A DNA stretch of 64,000 nt from Pseudoalteromonas sp. T1lg48 (GTDB taxonomy: Bacteria; Pseudomonadota; Gammaproteobacteria; Enterobacterales; Alteromonadaceae): NCBI RefSeq assembly GCF_002964785.1, contig NZ_PQCC01000004.1, positions 310,001-374,000 of the forward strand, in the 5' to 3' direction. Under the pieces are notes generated by a model. That model was not told the origin of the DNA. It saw only the letters and a program-made list of their open reading frames with translations, and did not search any database. Below, piece by piece: positions 1 through 8,036 of this stretch (position 1 is the first letter of the stretch; every line of letters starts with the position of its first letter). The position numbers and the translations under genes were made by a program.

Positions 1-423
1 CAATACCTTGGCCAGTTTTTGCATTAAAATCGGCGGCGACACATATTGCATTTCACCACTTTCTTGCGCAACAGCGACCTGCACCGTATAGGCTTTAGTC
101 AAGCGCTTATTGGTTGCAGCGTCGAAGATCACATAGTCGATTTTTAAGCGTTGTTCGTATTCTTTAAGGTAAGCCTCGACACGTATACGCTGGGTGAACA
201 GCGCCGAGTCTATGTATTTAATGCGCATATCGACGATGGGCCATGCATAGCCCGACTCACGCATTTGCAAATAGTCATAATCGAATTGACGCAACAGCTC
301 GCAGCGCGCCACTTCGAGGTAGCGGGCATAGTTTCCATGCCAAACGATATTCATAGGATCGCAATCGTGAAATGGGATCTCTATTTCAACTGAGCTAACC
401 AGCAAGGCATTTTTATTATTCAT
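1..423 (-). CDS. Hotdog-fold thioesterase of an aryl polyene cluster (ApeK-like), 3' end outside window
   Basis: The frame is open from an ATG at 423 to the left edge (141 codons), so the C-terminus is missing. The protein starts MNNKNALLVSSVEIEIP and has the 4-hydroxybenzoyl-CoA-thioesterase signature DCDPMNIVWHGNY at residues 20-32, with Asp22 the likely catalytic acid. The start codon lies inside the last codons of the ammonia-lyase gene (8 bp overlap), which implies translational coupling. In characterised aryl polyene clusters a thioesterase of this type follows the glycosyl/acyltransferase gene and is thought to release or edit acyl-ACP intermediates. Family assignment is firm; substrate and cluster role are inferred from position. 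Confidence 0.85.
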   Translation of the reverse strand, partial: MNNKNALLVSSVEIEIPFHDCDPMNIVWHGNYARYLEVARCELLRQFDYDYLQMRESGYAWPIVDMRIKYIDSALFTQRIRVEAYLKEYEQRLKIDYVIFDAATNKRLTKAYTVQVAVAQESGEMQYVSPPILMQKLAKVL

Positions 424-1960
424 ACAGGTCCCAACGTTGCTGCACTATGTAATCCACCGTGGTGCGCAGGGTCTGCTCCAGTGGTCTGTCCTCTGTTAGG
501 TTATCAAAATAGCGACAAACATCGCTATACATGGCGCGAATATTTGTGCTTAACCCTTGTTCATCGACCTCACCGCGGGCAATACGAATGCGCAGCCCTT
601 GTACCGCCGCCAACAGGGTGCAGGCCAGCACCTGCTCGGTCAGTTGCAGCACTCTCATGCAATCGCGGGCGGCGATGGTGCCCATGCTCACCTTGTCCTG
701 GTTATGGCATTCGGTGGAGCGGGAAAATACACTGGCGGGCATGGTCAGTTTCAAGGCTTCGGCGGTAAAGGACGAAGCCCCGATCTGCACCGCTTTAAAG
801 CCATGGTTGATGTACTTGCGGTCGTCATGGGCATCGCTGAGGTTGCTGGGCAGACCATTGTTGTACTTGGTGTCCACCAAGGAGGCAATTTGTCTGTCGG
901 CCAGGTCGGCCAGGTTCGCCACCGCGGTTTTCATGCTGTCCATGGCCATGGCGATATGACCGCCGTAAAAATGACCGCCATGCAATACATGCTCGCCCTC
1001 GCCATCAATAATGGGGTTATCATTGGCTGAGTTCAGCTCGTTCTCGATAAACTGACGCAACCAGGGCAAGGAGTCCGCCAACACACCAATGACATGGGGC
1101 GCACAGCGGATCGAATAACGGTCCTGCAAACGCTCGGCGTTGCGGGGGTGACTATGATGATTCAGGTCATCGCGGATCCAAGCCGCTACCTGCTGCTGTC
1201 CGCTGTGCGGTTTCACCGAGAATAAGATTTCATCGAAGTGATGGCTGTTGCCCTTGAGCGCCAATGAACTTAAGGCGGTAATGCGGGTCGCCAGCTTATG
1301 CAGATAATTGGCGCGGTCAAAGGCCAAACAGGCGATGGCGGTCATCACCGCGGTGCCATTCATGATTGCCAGGCCTTCTTTTGGGCGCAATGTGATGGGT
1401 TTCAGGCCCACCTTGGCAAAGGCGTCTTTGGCGGCCATCACCTCCCCCTGAAAATACACATCGCGCTCACCCACCAAGGCACCGGCCACGTAAGAAAGCG
1501 GTGTCAGGTCGCCACTGGCGCCCACCGAACCCTCTTGCGGGATCAAGGGCAGAATTTTGTGATTCAGCATATCGCGCAGCAGGTGCAACAATTCCCAGCT
1601 TACGCCGGAATACCCCTGAGTGAGCGAGGTCAATCGGGTTGCCAAAATGGCACGCGACTCGGCATGAGAGAAATGTGCGCCCATACCACAGCCGTGAAAA
1701 CGGGTGAGATGCAAAGGCAGCTCTTGCACTAACTCAAGGGGAATGCCCACGGTCACAGAGTCGCCGTAGCCGGTGGTAACGCCGTAAATCACCCCTTCTT
1801 TTTCAAGCAGTTCATCTAAAAAGGCCACCGCCGAGTCAATTTTGCGTGCCAATGCCTCGTCATTACTAATGTGCGCTACAGTATCGGTGCGGGCAAAGGC
1901 AACGATATCTTCAATGCGCAGCGGCGCGGCGCCAAACTCGATGGATTGAATACTAGACAC
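416..1960 (-). CDS. MIO-type aromatic amino acid ammonia-lyase (HAL/TAL family) in aryl polyene cluster
   Basis: The 514-residue protein has the usual length of the histidine/tyrosine ammonia-lyase family. Ala148-Ser149-Gly150 lies in the sequence GSVGASGDLTPLSY and would cyclise to the MIO prosthetic group. The catalytic tyrosine loop YGVTTGYG is at 59-66. The substrate-selectivity pair is Phe88-His89: the His matches the HutH position, whereas tyrosine ammonia-lyases usually have His-Leu. No hutU, hutI or hutG is nearby and the gene sits in an aryl polyene operon, so supplying an aryl starter acid (4-coumarate from tyrosine or a relative) is more likely than histidine catabolism. The start at 1960 lies 3 bp after the preceding stop. 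Substrate remains uncertain. Confidence 0.88.
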   Translation of the reverse strand: MSSIQSIEFGAAPLRIEDIVAFARTDTVAHISNDEALARKIDSAVAFLDELLEKEGVIYGVTTGYGDSVTVGIPLELVQELPLHLTRFHGCGMGAHFSHAESRAILATRLTSLTQGYSGVSWELLHLLRDMLNHKILPLIPQEGSVGASGDLTPLSYVAGALVGERDVYFQGEVMAAKDAFAKVGLKPITLRPKEGLAIMNGTAVMTAIACLAFDRANYLHKLATRITALSSLALKGNSHHFDEILFSVKPHSGQQQVAAWIRDDLNHHSHPRNAERLQDRYSIRCAPHVIGVLADSLPWLRQFIENELNSANDNPIIDGEGEHVLHGGHFYGGHIAMAMDSMKTAVANLADLADRQIASLVDTKYNNGLPSNLSDAHDDRKYINHGFKAVQIGASSFTAEALKLTMPASVFSRSTECHNQDKVSMGTIAARDCMRVLQLTEQVLACTLLAAVQGLRIRIARGEVDEQGLSTNIRAMYSDVCRYFDNLTEDRPLEQTLRTTVDYIVQQRWDLYE

Positions 1961-1963
1961 GAA

Positions 1964-2911
1964 CTACTTCTCCTCGTGGCGGACGCTGTCTTCGTCGCGT
2001 TGCCAAAAATCGTAAAAATTAAACCATTGATAAGGGTATTGCAGCGCCACTCGCTGCAACTCCTGGGCGTAATCATCTATTACCTGAACCAGGGCCTGCT
2101 GCCGGGTTTTACGCGGCAAGGATAATGCTTCGCTGTAATGACTAAAATGGACGTCAAATCCATCATCACTTCGGGTACAAAAAAGCCAGTATATTGGGCA
2201 CTCCAGCAGTGCCGCAAGAATAAAAGGCCCCTGCGCGAAAGGCGCCGGCTCCCCAAGGAAGGACGCATAGTGCACCCGGCCTACCGCACTGGTGCTGGTG
2301 CGATCGCCTACAATCACCACAAACTCACCCTGCTCGACCTTGCTTTTAAGTAAAATCGCCAGATCCGGGCCCATATCACTGACCTGGATAAGGTTGACGC
2401 TGACATTGGGGTTAATACGCCCCAAGGTGCGATTAAACTCCACCGCGTGCTCGGTAAACACCAGCACATTGATCACACAGTTTTGATGACGCATGCCCAA
2501 GGCCCGGCATACTTCCAGGTTACCCAAATGTGAGCCGATAAAAATGGCGCCTTGGCGACGGGCCACCAGATCATCAAAAAGATGTTGATTTTGATAACGC
2601 AATTGCGCCGGCGTAATGCGCCCAAGCCAGGCATCAATCTTATCAAAGGCGCTGTCGGCAAAGGTACAAAAATGTTTTAAGCCAGTGCCAAAGCTGGGTT
2701 TGGGTTGACTGGGATCAAAACGGTGTAAGCGTCGCCAGTAATCGATGGAGGCTTGGCGCGCTTTGGTGCCGCTGACATAAAAATAAAACACCACCACAAA
2801 CATAAACAGCCAGAGTACTCGCCGACCAAAGAGCTTATATACGCCAAGTAAAAACTGCATGCCTAGATAGCTGCCGCGCTCTTGGGTTTTTGACCAATGT
2901 TGCCCACTCAT
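1964..2911 (-). CDS. LpxL/HtrB-family lipid acyltransferase of aryl polyene cluster (ApeJ C-terminal half)
   Basis: The 315-residue protein has an N-terminal membrane segment (LWLFMFVVVFYFYV, about residues 30-44) and the LpxL-type motif GSHLGNLE, whose His and acidic residue form the acyltransferase dyad. I prefer the ATG at 2911 (protein MSGQHWSKTQERG...) over an in-frame GTG at 2935, because it gives the natural N-terminus and has an AAAGGTAAG stretch upstream. It would acylate a lipid carrier of the pigment at the inner membrane. In enterobacterial clusters this domain is, from memory, fused to the glycosyltransferase encoded just upstream; here the two are separate genes. Confidence 0.85.
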   Translation of the reverse strand: MSGQHWSKTQERGSYLGMQFLLGVYKLFGRRVLWLFMFVVVFYFYVSGTKARQASIDYWRRLHRFDPSQPKPSFGTGLKHFCTFADSAFDKIDAWLGRITPAQLRYQNQHLFDDLVARRQGAIFIGSHLGNLEVCRALGMRHQNCVINVLVFTEHAVEFNRTLGRINPNVSVNLIQVSDMGPDLAILLKSKVEQGEFVVIVGDRTSTSAVGRVHYASFLGEPAPFAQGPFILAALLECPIYWLFCTRSDDGFDVHFSHYSEALSLPRKTRQQALVQVIDDYAQELQRVALQYPYQWFNFYDFWQRDEDSVRHEEK

Positions 2912-2921
2912 GCTGCGCCGC

Positions 2922-3662
2922 TTACCTTTGGCCACTGAACTTACGCCACAGCAATTTAGGCAGGCGCACTAACATGCCGAAAAACAAACGGGTGTGCAGC
3001 CAGCTTATTTTGACGTTATCGGCCAGGGGCTGAAAATGCGACACCCCGTCTTCGGGGTAAATCACCTTGGTATCGACGAAGAGAGAGGGCGTGCCACGCC
3101 AATACATGCGCACCATGATCTCGATATCGAAATCCATGCGCTTACCCAGCTCACAGCGCTCAAAGAGCGCCATACAGGGCGTTAAAGGGTAAACCCGAAA
3201 GCCGCACATGGAATCTTTAATAGACAAACTCAGGGTTTCTATCCACACCCAAACATGGGTGATATAGCGACTCAAATATCTATGCTTAGGCACCGACTCG
3301 TCATACAGGGGACGACCACTGATAATGGCCTCCGGGTTTTTCCGCGCGCATTCCACCAGACGGTCGATATCGGCGATGCAGTGTTGGCCATCGGCATCAA
3401 CCTGCAAGGCATGGCTGTAACCGTTTTCATATGCCCAGCGCAGACCGGTTTGCACCGCCCCGCCCTTGCCTTGGTTAACCTGATGACGCAGCAGCGTCAG
3501 CTGCGGGTAACGGGGTGCCAGCTCATCGAAATAGCTTTGCGCTTCGCCGTGACTGCCATCATCGACCATGACTATGTTGTAACCGGCGCCACACAATTGG
3601 GCCAACACCTGGTCAATGGCATGGGTATGGTTGTAGTTGGGGATGACGATACAGAGGTTCAT
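2922..3662 (-). CDS. Family 2 glycosyltransferase of aryl polyene cluster (ApeJ N-terminal half)
   Basis: A 246-residue GT-A fold protein. It has an N-terminal nucleotide-sugar-binding strand (LCIVIPNYNHTHAIDQVL), VDDGSHG near residue 35 and the metal-binding DADGQH near residue 90. This is the polyprenyl-phosphate/dolichyl-phosphate mannosyltransferase-like layout. It begins 2 bp after the dehydratase stop and ends just before the acyltransferase gene. Its position suggests that it glycosylates the lipid anchor or head group of the polyene. The sugar donor cannot be read from the sequence. Confidence 0.87.
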   Translation of the reverse strand: MNLCIVIPNYNHTHAIDQVLAQLCGAGYNIVMVDDGSHGEAQSYFDELAPRYPQLTLLRHQVNQGKGGAVQTGLRWAYENGYSHALQVDADGQHCIADIDRLVECARKNPEAIISGRPLYDESVPKHRYLSRYITHVWVWIETLSLSIKDSMCGFRVYPLTPCMALFERCELGKRMDFDIEIMVRMYWRGTPSLFVDTKVIYPEDGVSHFQPLADNVKISWLHTRLFFGMLVRLPKLLWRKFSGQR

Positions 3663-3664
3663 GG

Positions 3665-4018
3665 TTAACTCGCAAACACCAGGCGGCCACTGGCATGCTG
3701 GCCTTTTTCAGAGTGATAGCTAAAGAGCACCTTGTCGTTATTTTTCTTTACCAACTGCAGGGTCACTTCCAGCTCGGGAGTCATCACCACCTGAAATTTC
3801 AGCACTTCGATATCGGCTATGTCGCCTTCCATACCGAAGTGTTGACGGGCATACTGCACTGCCCAATCAAGCTGCACGACGCCAGCCAGAATAGGTGCAC
3901 CGGGGAAATGGCCACGAAAATAATCCAGCTCCGGCTGTAAATACAAGGTCAGCGAAACCTGATCGTCCGTTTGCTCAATGGCACGGATCTGCGGTTCGGT
4001 TATCACTAGATCAGACAA
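3665..4018 (-). CDS. 3-hydroxyacyl-ACP dehydratase (FabZ/ApeI-like hotdog)
   Basis: A 117-residue single hotdog domain. The motif GHFPGAPILAGVVQLDWA starts at residue 36, and His37 is the catalytic histidine of FabA/FabZ-type dehydratases. In aryl polyene synthesis this protein works with a second dehydratase (ApeP) to give the conjugated trans double bonds. That partner would lie beyond the left edge. The start is a TTG at 4018 that overlaps the ligase stop by 8 bp, the same overlap geometry as the ligase itself, so translation is probably coupled. Confidence 0.88.
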   Translation of the reverse strand: MSDLVITEPQIRAIEQTDDQVSLTLYLQPELDYFRGHFPGAPILAGVVQLDWAVQYARQHFGMEGDIADIEVLKFQVVMTPELEVTLQLVKKNNDKVLFSYHSEKGQHASGRLVFAS

Positions 4019-5348
4019 AATATTGCTCCAATTGCGAATAAATCAGCTTGCCCTGGCTGTTGTACGGCAGCTGCTCAAAATAACGCCATTTACGAGGCAC
4101 ACACACGGCTTCAAACTCCTGCCCCAGCCAGGCCTTTAACTGCACCGTGACTTCCCTGCTGGGAGTCTGCAACTCACTTGCCTTGCTGAGCGCCACCAAG
4201 GCCCCCAAACGTCCCGATGGCAGTTGCAGCAGCGCACAGGCGCGCACCATGGGGTGCTGGCGCAAGCGCGCTTCCATACCAACCAGATCGACTCGCTTTT
4301 CCGCTACCTTCACGGTTCTGTCGGCGCGCCCAAGTAATAAAAACTGCCCGTCACTCAATACCTGGCCCTTGTCATCCAAAAGCCGGGTTGCTTCATCAAT
4401 CAAGGGAGACTGTAGTACTAATCGGCCCAGCTCTTCGCTTAGGCTTACCCCAGTAAAAGGCTGCCAGGGCGTTGCTGCCGTTGAAAGCACACTGCGATAG
4501 CCTATGCCGCCGGTTTCGGTGCTGCCGTAAACTTGCACGATCCCCTGGTGGAGCTGTTCGGCCAAGGTAATGGCATCGGAGTCCGCCAAGGGTCCGCCGG
4601 AGGAAAAAATTCGCTCTATCTGGGTGCGCTTTGCCACCAAGACATTGTCATCCACAAGCCGGGATAACTGTGCTGGCGAGGCCACCACCAGCCAACGCTG
4701 ATGAGCACCAAGTCGTTTAACTAAGTGCTCCGGGTATTGGTAACTGCTGGCTTCAAAAAAATGCCCATAACGCAGCGGCCACAGCAGTTTAAATAAGAGC
4801 CCATAAATATGCTGGTGCGAGACCATGGCAATAAATGACAGCGACTGCTGCTCAGTACCGTTAAAAGTCTGCTCTAGAGTCTCTAGTTCGCAGTTAATGG
4901 CATCCCAGCGTTTATAAATTGCCTTGGCGGGACCGCTGGAACCTGAGGTAAAGAACACTAATCTGCCTGCGCCCTGTGCACTGCTGGGCCAATGTAAATC
5001 GCTGGCCAATGTGGAATCTGGATCAAAGGCGTCCACACAGGTAAAGCCTGGCGGGCAATCCGCCTCCAACTCACCGGCATAGAAGCGGGTGATCTTTTGC
5101 AGGTCACGTAGTGTTTGTGGTTGAGCGTTTGGTGGTAAAACAATATCCACCGGCAATTGCGCTAAGGCCAGCAGGCGTGCAGCAAATTCTATGCTATCGC
5201 TGTGATGCAGCAACACCGAGGAGCCGGCTTCAAGGGACGCATAACGGCGATATAAGTCCTCGACTAAAGCAAGAAATTGCTCGCGACCAAACGCACAGCC
5301 ACTGCGACTGGCCATGTGTTCGCCAAGGAGATGTTTTAATTTATACAA
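4011..5348 (-). CDS. AMP-forming aryl acid ligase / acyl-ACP synthetase (ApeH-like)
   Basis: A 445-residue member of the ANL adenylation superfamily. It has the A3 phosphate loop FTSGSSGPAKAIYKRW (about residues 132-147), the A5 motif VYGSTETGG, the A7/A8 hinge LLGRADRTVKVAEKRVDLVGMEARL split across the C-terminal subdomain, and the A10 lysine in NSQGKLIY. It would activate the aryl starter acid from the ammonia-lyase and load it on an ACP of the cluster. The TTG start at 5348 overlaps the membrane-protein gene stop by 8 bp. At 445 residues it is shorter than typical ~520-residue CoA ligases, as usual for the aryl polyene ligases. Confidence 0.88.
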   Translation of the reverse strand: MYKLKHLLGEHMASRSGCAFGREQFLALVEDLYRRYASLEAGSSVLLHHSDSIEFAARLLALAQLPVDIVLPPNAQPQTLRDLQKITRFYAGELEADCPPGFTCVDAFDPDSTLASDLHWPSSAQGAGRLVFFTSGSSGPAKAIYKRWDAINCELETLEQTFNGTEQQSLSFIAMVSHQHIYGLLFKLLWPLRYGHFFEASSYQYPEHLVKRLGAHQRWLVVASPAQLSRLVDDNVLVAKRTQIERIFSSGGPLADSDAITLAEQLHQGIVQVYGSTETGGIGYRSVLSTAATPWQPFTGVSLSEELGRLVLQSPLIDEATRLLDDKGQVLSDGQFLLLGRADRTVKVAEKRVDLVGMEARLRQHPMVRACALLQLPSGRLGALVALSKASELQTPSREVTVQLKAWLGQEFEAVCVPRKWRYFEQLPYNSQGKLIYSQLEQYFV

Positions 5349-5913
5349 GCTTGCCCTGCCTTTTTAACCACAGGCGATATGTCCACTCGCTGGCGGCCAA
5401 GATACCGATAAGCACATAGGCGATAAAGCCGTTATACCAGGTCCACAAAGCCACATCACCAAGCCAGACCGTGTAAGACGCGGCGAGCCCGTTGAGCACA
5501 AAAAAGGCGCTCCAGATCATGGTGACCTTGCGGGTATAACGGACGCCTTGCGCACTGAGTTGCGGCTCTTGCAAACGGGCAAAACGCTCCACCATGCTCT
5601 GCTTTTGCAGCAAACTCAGGGTAAAGGTGATGGCCATGATCAGGTTTACCATCACCGGGTAGAGTTGCAACCACAGGGATGAGCCACGCATCAGCGCCAT
5701 CAACACCAGCAGTAAGCCGACGGCAGAGATAGGTAATAACCAGTTGCCGATTGCCTTGTGACGCAGCGCCAGCAGCGCTCGCCCTCCTAACAACAGGGCC
5801 AATAGCCAGGCCACCTGTTGCTCATACCCCTGGCTTAACCCCAGGTATACCAATACCGGATAGGCCAAGAGGCACAGGGAGATCAGCGCATTCACTATGC
5901 CTTTAAGCATCAT
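5341..5913 (-). CDS. Aryl polyene cluster integral membrane protein (ApeG/COG4648-like)
   Basis: A 190-residue hydrophobic protein with about five or six predicted membrane helices: two near the N-terminus, two central ones around LLPISAVGLLLVLMALM and LYPVMVNLIMAITFTLSLL, and a C-terminal pair ending WLKRQGKLV. The ATG at 5913 overlaps the last base of the upstream ACP stop. Between the ACPs and the ligase is the normal place for the small COG4648-type membrane protein of aryl polyene clusters. Its biochemical role is not known to me. Confidence 0.75.
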   Translation of the reverse strand: MMLKGIVNALISLCLLAYPVLVYLGLSQGYEQQVAWLLALLLGGRALLALRHKAIGNWLLPISAVGLLLVLMALMRGSSLWLQLYPVMVNLIMAITFTLSLLQKQSMVERFARLQEPQLSAQGVRYTRKVTMIWSAFFVLNGLAASYTVWLGDVALWTWYNGFIAYVLIGILAASEWTYRLWLKRQGKLV

Positions 5914-6158
5914 TAATTAACGAGTTGTTCGACTTCTTTTACTACGTCGGATACGGTACGCACCTGTTTAAAGGCCTCAGGCTCGATTTTCTTACCGGTG
6001 ATTTCTCTTAGTTTCACAACCAAATCAACGGCGTCGATACTGTCTAAATCCAGCTCTTCGTATAGGTTGGCATCCATACTGATGTCGTCGGCGTCAATTT
6101 CAAAGTCGTTCTCTAAAATGCCACGTAATACGTCATAAATTTCAGCAGCAGTTTTCAT
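5913..6158 (-). CDS. Acyl carrier protein (second of a pair, ApeF-like)
   Basis: An 81-residue acidic four-helix carrier protein. Ser40 in ELDLDSIDAVDL is the phosphopantetheine attachment site. It lies 14 bp after its paralogue and directly before the membrane-protein gene. Paired ACPs are diagnostic of aryl polyene clusters, where one carries the aryl starter or the growing polyene. Confidence 0.93.
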   Translation of the reverse strand: MKTAAEIYDVLRGILENDFEIDADDISMDANLYEELDLDSIDAVDLVVKLREITGKKIEPEAFKQVRTVSDVVKEVEQLVN

Positions 6159-6172
6159 CTTCTATTCCACTA

Positions 6173-6436
6173 TTAAGCGTTGTTGCGCGATTGTTCAATA
6201 AACTCAGCCAATGCATTGATAGATGCAAAGTGGGCTTTCGTTTGTTCTGAGTTGGCATCGATTTTCACATCGAATGCCTTTTTAATGGCCAGACCCAATT
6301 CCAGCGCATCGATACTATCTAGGCCAAGGCCGTCAATGAACAAGGGCTCACTGTCGTCTATGTCTGCGACTTCGATGTCTTCCAGATCCAAGCTGGTAAT
6401 AATCAGTTGTTTTAGTTCTAGTTTTAAATCACTCAT
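6173..6436 (-). CDS. Acyl carrier protein (first of a pair, ApeE-like)
   Basis: An 87-residue acidic carrier protein with Ser41 in GLGLDSIDALEL as the phosphopantetheinylation site. Its ATG overlaps the acyltransferase stop in an ATGA arrangement. It differs clearly from the second ACP in helix 1 and in the acidic loop, so the two are probably not interchangeable. Confidence 0.93.
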   Translation of the reverse strand: MSDLKLELKQLIITSLDLEDIEVADIDDSEPLFIDGLGLDSIDALELGLAIKKAFDVKIDANSEQTKAHFASINALAEFIEQSRNNA

Positions 6437-7218
6437 AAATTCGCTACTTGATTATGAAAATAAGTTTCTAAGTGTTTGGTCAAGCCCCGCGATTGCATGC
6501 TCATGGGTTCATGGTCATGGCCCTGCCAGGGCTGCGGTTGCTCGGCGGCAATATGCATTGAAAAATGCGCTTTCTTCGGCGCCACCTTATACCAGGGCGT
6601 GCCCTTGGTTAGGGTGGACGGCTTCATGGTGATCAGCACCGAGGTGATCACCGAGGCCGCTGGCAAACCACAGCGCAAGGCGATATTGGCAGCCCCGCGT
6701 TTAAACTTTTGCAGTGAGCCCCGATCCGAGCGGGTTCCCTCGGGGAAAATAATCAAATTATTGCCCGCGGCCAAAGAGCGACAACAATCCACCAGCAAGC
6801 CTTCGGGATCATCATTGCTGATATAACCGGTACTTTGGATCACGCCGCGCATAAAAGGGTTTTTAAACAGATGCGCCTTAACCACACAATCTGCTCTGGG
6901 CACAGCGGCAATCAGCACCACCACATCAATTAAGCTTGGATGATTGGCAAGGATCAGTTGCCCACGCAGATTTTTAAAGGCGTCGCGGTTATGTACATGA
7001 AAACCTATCACTCCTAAGGTATCCATCACGGCAACAAAAAAGCGAAAGGTGTAGTGCACCAGTTTTCGAGCCTTACGCTGACGCACCTCGGTTTGACGGT
7101 ATATCAGCCGCTGCAAAGGCAAGATAGTCAGGCTTAAGATCATACCACCGAGACCAAAGAGGGCAAAACAAAAACCAGTGCCAAGTACCCGCCAACAGTA
7201 GTTCAGCTTGCTAATCAT
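6433..7218 (-). CDS. PlsC-type lysophospholipid acyltransferase of aryl polyene cluster (ApeD-like)
   Basis: A PlsC-fold acyltransferase of 261 residues with an N-terminal membrane segment (VLGTGFCFALFGLGGMILSL). The NHPSLID block supplies the HX4D catalytic motif in its NHX4D variant, and FPEGTRSDRG is the glycerol-phosphate-binding block. I prefer the ATG at 7218, which overlaps the upstream stop in ATGATTAG, over an ATG at 7236, because the protein then starts directly at the membrane anchor. It probably moves the polyene or a fatty acid onto a lipid at the inner membrane. The HX4D His is inferred by alignment from memory. Confidence 0.85.
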   Translation of the reverse strand: MISKLNYCWRVLGTGFCFALFGLGGMILSLTILPLQRLIYRQTEVRQRKARKLVHYTFRFFVAVMDTLGVIGFHVHNRDAFKNLRGQLILANHPSLIDVVVLIAAVPRADCVVKAHLFKNPFMRGVIQSTGYISNDDPEGLLVDCCRSLAAGNNLIIFPEGTRSDRGSLQKFKRGAANIALRCGLPAASVITSVLITMKPSTLTKGTPWYKVAPKKAHFSMHIAAEQPQPWQGHDHEPMSMQSRGLTKHLETYFHNQVANL

Positions 7219-7921
7219 AGTGCAATCGCCATCCACAAAGCTCGGTGCTGTGTTGCTGAAGCAAAGCCTGGGCCAAATGCAGTGCCGGCAGCTGAGTCAA
7301 TTTCGCTGCATCATTACTTTGCTCAAGGCGAAAGCTAGTGCCTCCCTTGATGGCCTCGGGGACCTTGCTCATTACCAGTGCTACGCAGTGGTCCAATTGT
7401 GGCTCATCGGCAAACTCCTGATACAGCTCGGGCAAAGCGCGGTCGGCATGGATCACCATCACCCGCTCTACCTCCGGGTCTTGCAACTGCATATAGGCCT
7501 CGCACAGGGCGCTGTTAATGCTGTCACTACCGCCGGCCAGGGCGACAATGGGTGCCTTGTTATTGGTCAGAATTGATAGCAGTCCGGCTACGGCATTGTG
7601 AACGGATAAGCCAAACTGAGTGGGTGATAAGGGTTCTCGCGCTTGTAATTGGGCCAACAAGTCCGACGTTTTATGCAAATCGCCATGGCGGGAGGAGAAA
7701 ATGATCGGCATCGGCTGCGCCTCGGGATTTACCTGGTGGGCACAACTGAGGATCATCTTGGCAAAATGACTTAAACGGCGGCGCTGAATCGGCTTGACCC
7801 AACTGACATCAAGCGCAATAAACTCTGACGCTAACGCATCTAAGATTTCGTTAAGCTCAATATTTTCTGTTGAGGCTGGCTGTGCCACATACACGGCCAA
7901 CTTTTCGACAGCACACTTCAT
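7211..7921 (-). CDS. Beta-ketoacyl synthase-like protein, first gene of aryl polyene operon
   Basis: A 236-residue protein resembling the N-terminal half of a ketosynthase or chain-length factor (PF13723-like). Features are FSSRHGDLHKTSDLL, then PTQFGLSVHNAVAGLLS and a glycine-rich ALAGGSDSINSAL, which occupies the nucleophile-elbow region. No active-site cysteine is seen at the elbow, so it is more likely a chain-length-factor-like partner than a complete synthase. The complete synthases of the pathway would lie left of the window. The ATG at 7921 is preferred over in-frame GTG and TTG codons just upstream. Confidence 0.78.
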   Translation of the reverse strand: MKCAVEKLAVYVAQPASTENIELNEILDALASEFIALDVSWVKPIQRRRLSHFAKMILSCAHQVNPEAQPMPIIFSSRHGDLHKTSDLLAQLQAREPLSPTQFGLSVHNAVAGLLSILTNNKAPIVALAGGSDSINSALCEAYMQLQDPEVERVMVIHADRALPELYQEFADEPQLDHCVALVMSKVPEAIKGGTSFRLEQSNDAAKLTQLPALHLAQALLQQHSTELCGWRLHYD

Positions 7922-7952
7922 CACCAAAAGTCCGTTTATCTATAAGGCGCAA

Positions 7953-7981
7953 ATAGTAATGGATTGTAAAAAAAATAGCAA
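7953..7981 (-). promoter_or_regulatory. Candidate sigma70 promoter of the aryl polyene operon
   Basis: On the minus strand TTGCTA (7981-7976) and TACTAT (7958-7953) are 17 bp apart and stand about 30 bp before the first gene of the cluster. The spacer contains an eight-T tract. Each hexamer matches four of six consensus bases. The -35 overlaps the T-tract of the terminator of the gene upstream. Confidence 0.35.
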
Positions 7982-8005
7982 AAAAGCCGGTACAATTAAC
8001 CGGCT
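7977..8005 (-). terminator. Rho-independent terminator of the DapA-like gene
   Basis: The perfect 7-bp stem AGCCGGT/ACCGGCT (7985-7991 with 7999-8005) is followed on the minus strand by a T-run. It lies 32 bp after the DapA-like stop codon and separates that gene from the aryl polyene operon on the same strand. Confidence 0.8.
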
Positions 8006-8036
8006 GTTAAGTCACTAAATGTTAACGAGCCTACAA

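Noticed and set aside
481-1732. Several plus-strand frames of 95-157 codons
   Set aside because: They are antisense to the ammonia-lyase gene, have low-complexity or Arg/His-rich composition and no ribosome-binding site or family motif.
416-1960. Histidine utilisation (hut) operon
   Set aside because: Only a HutH-like lyase is present. No urocanase, imidazolonepropionase or formiminoglutamase gene adjoins, and the neighbours are polyene genes.
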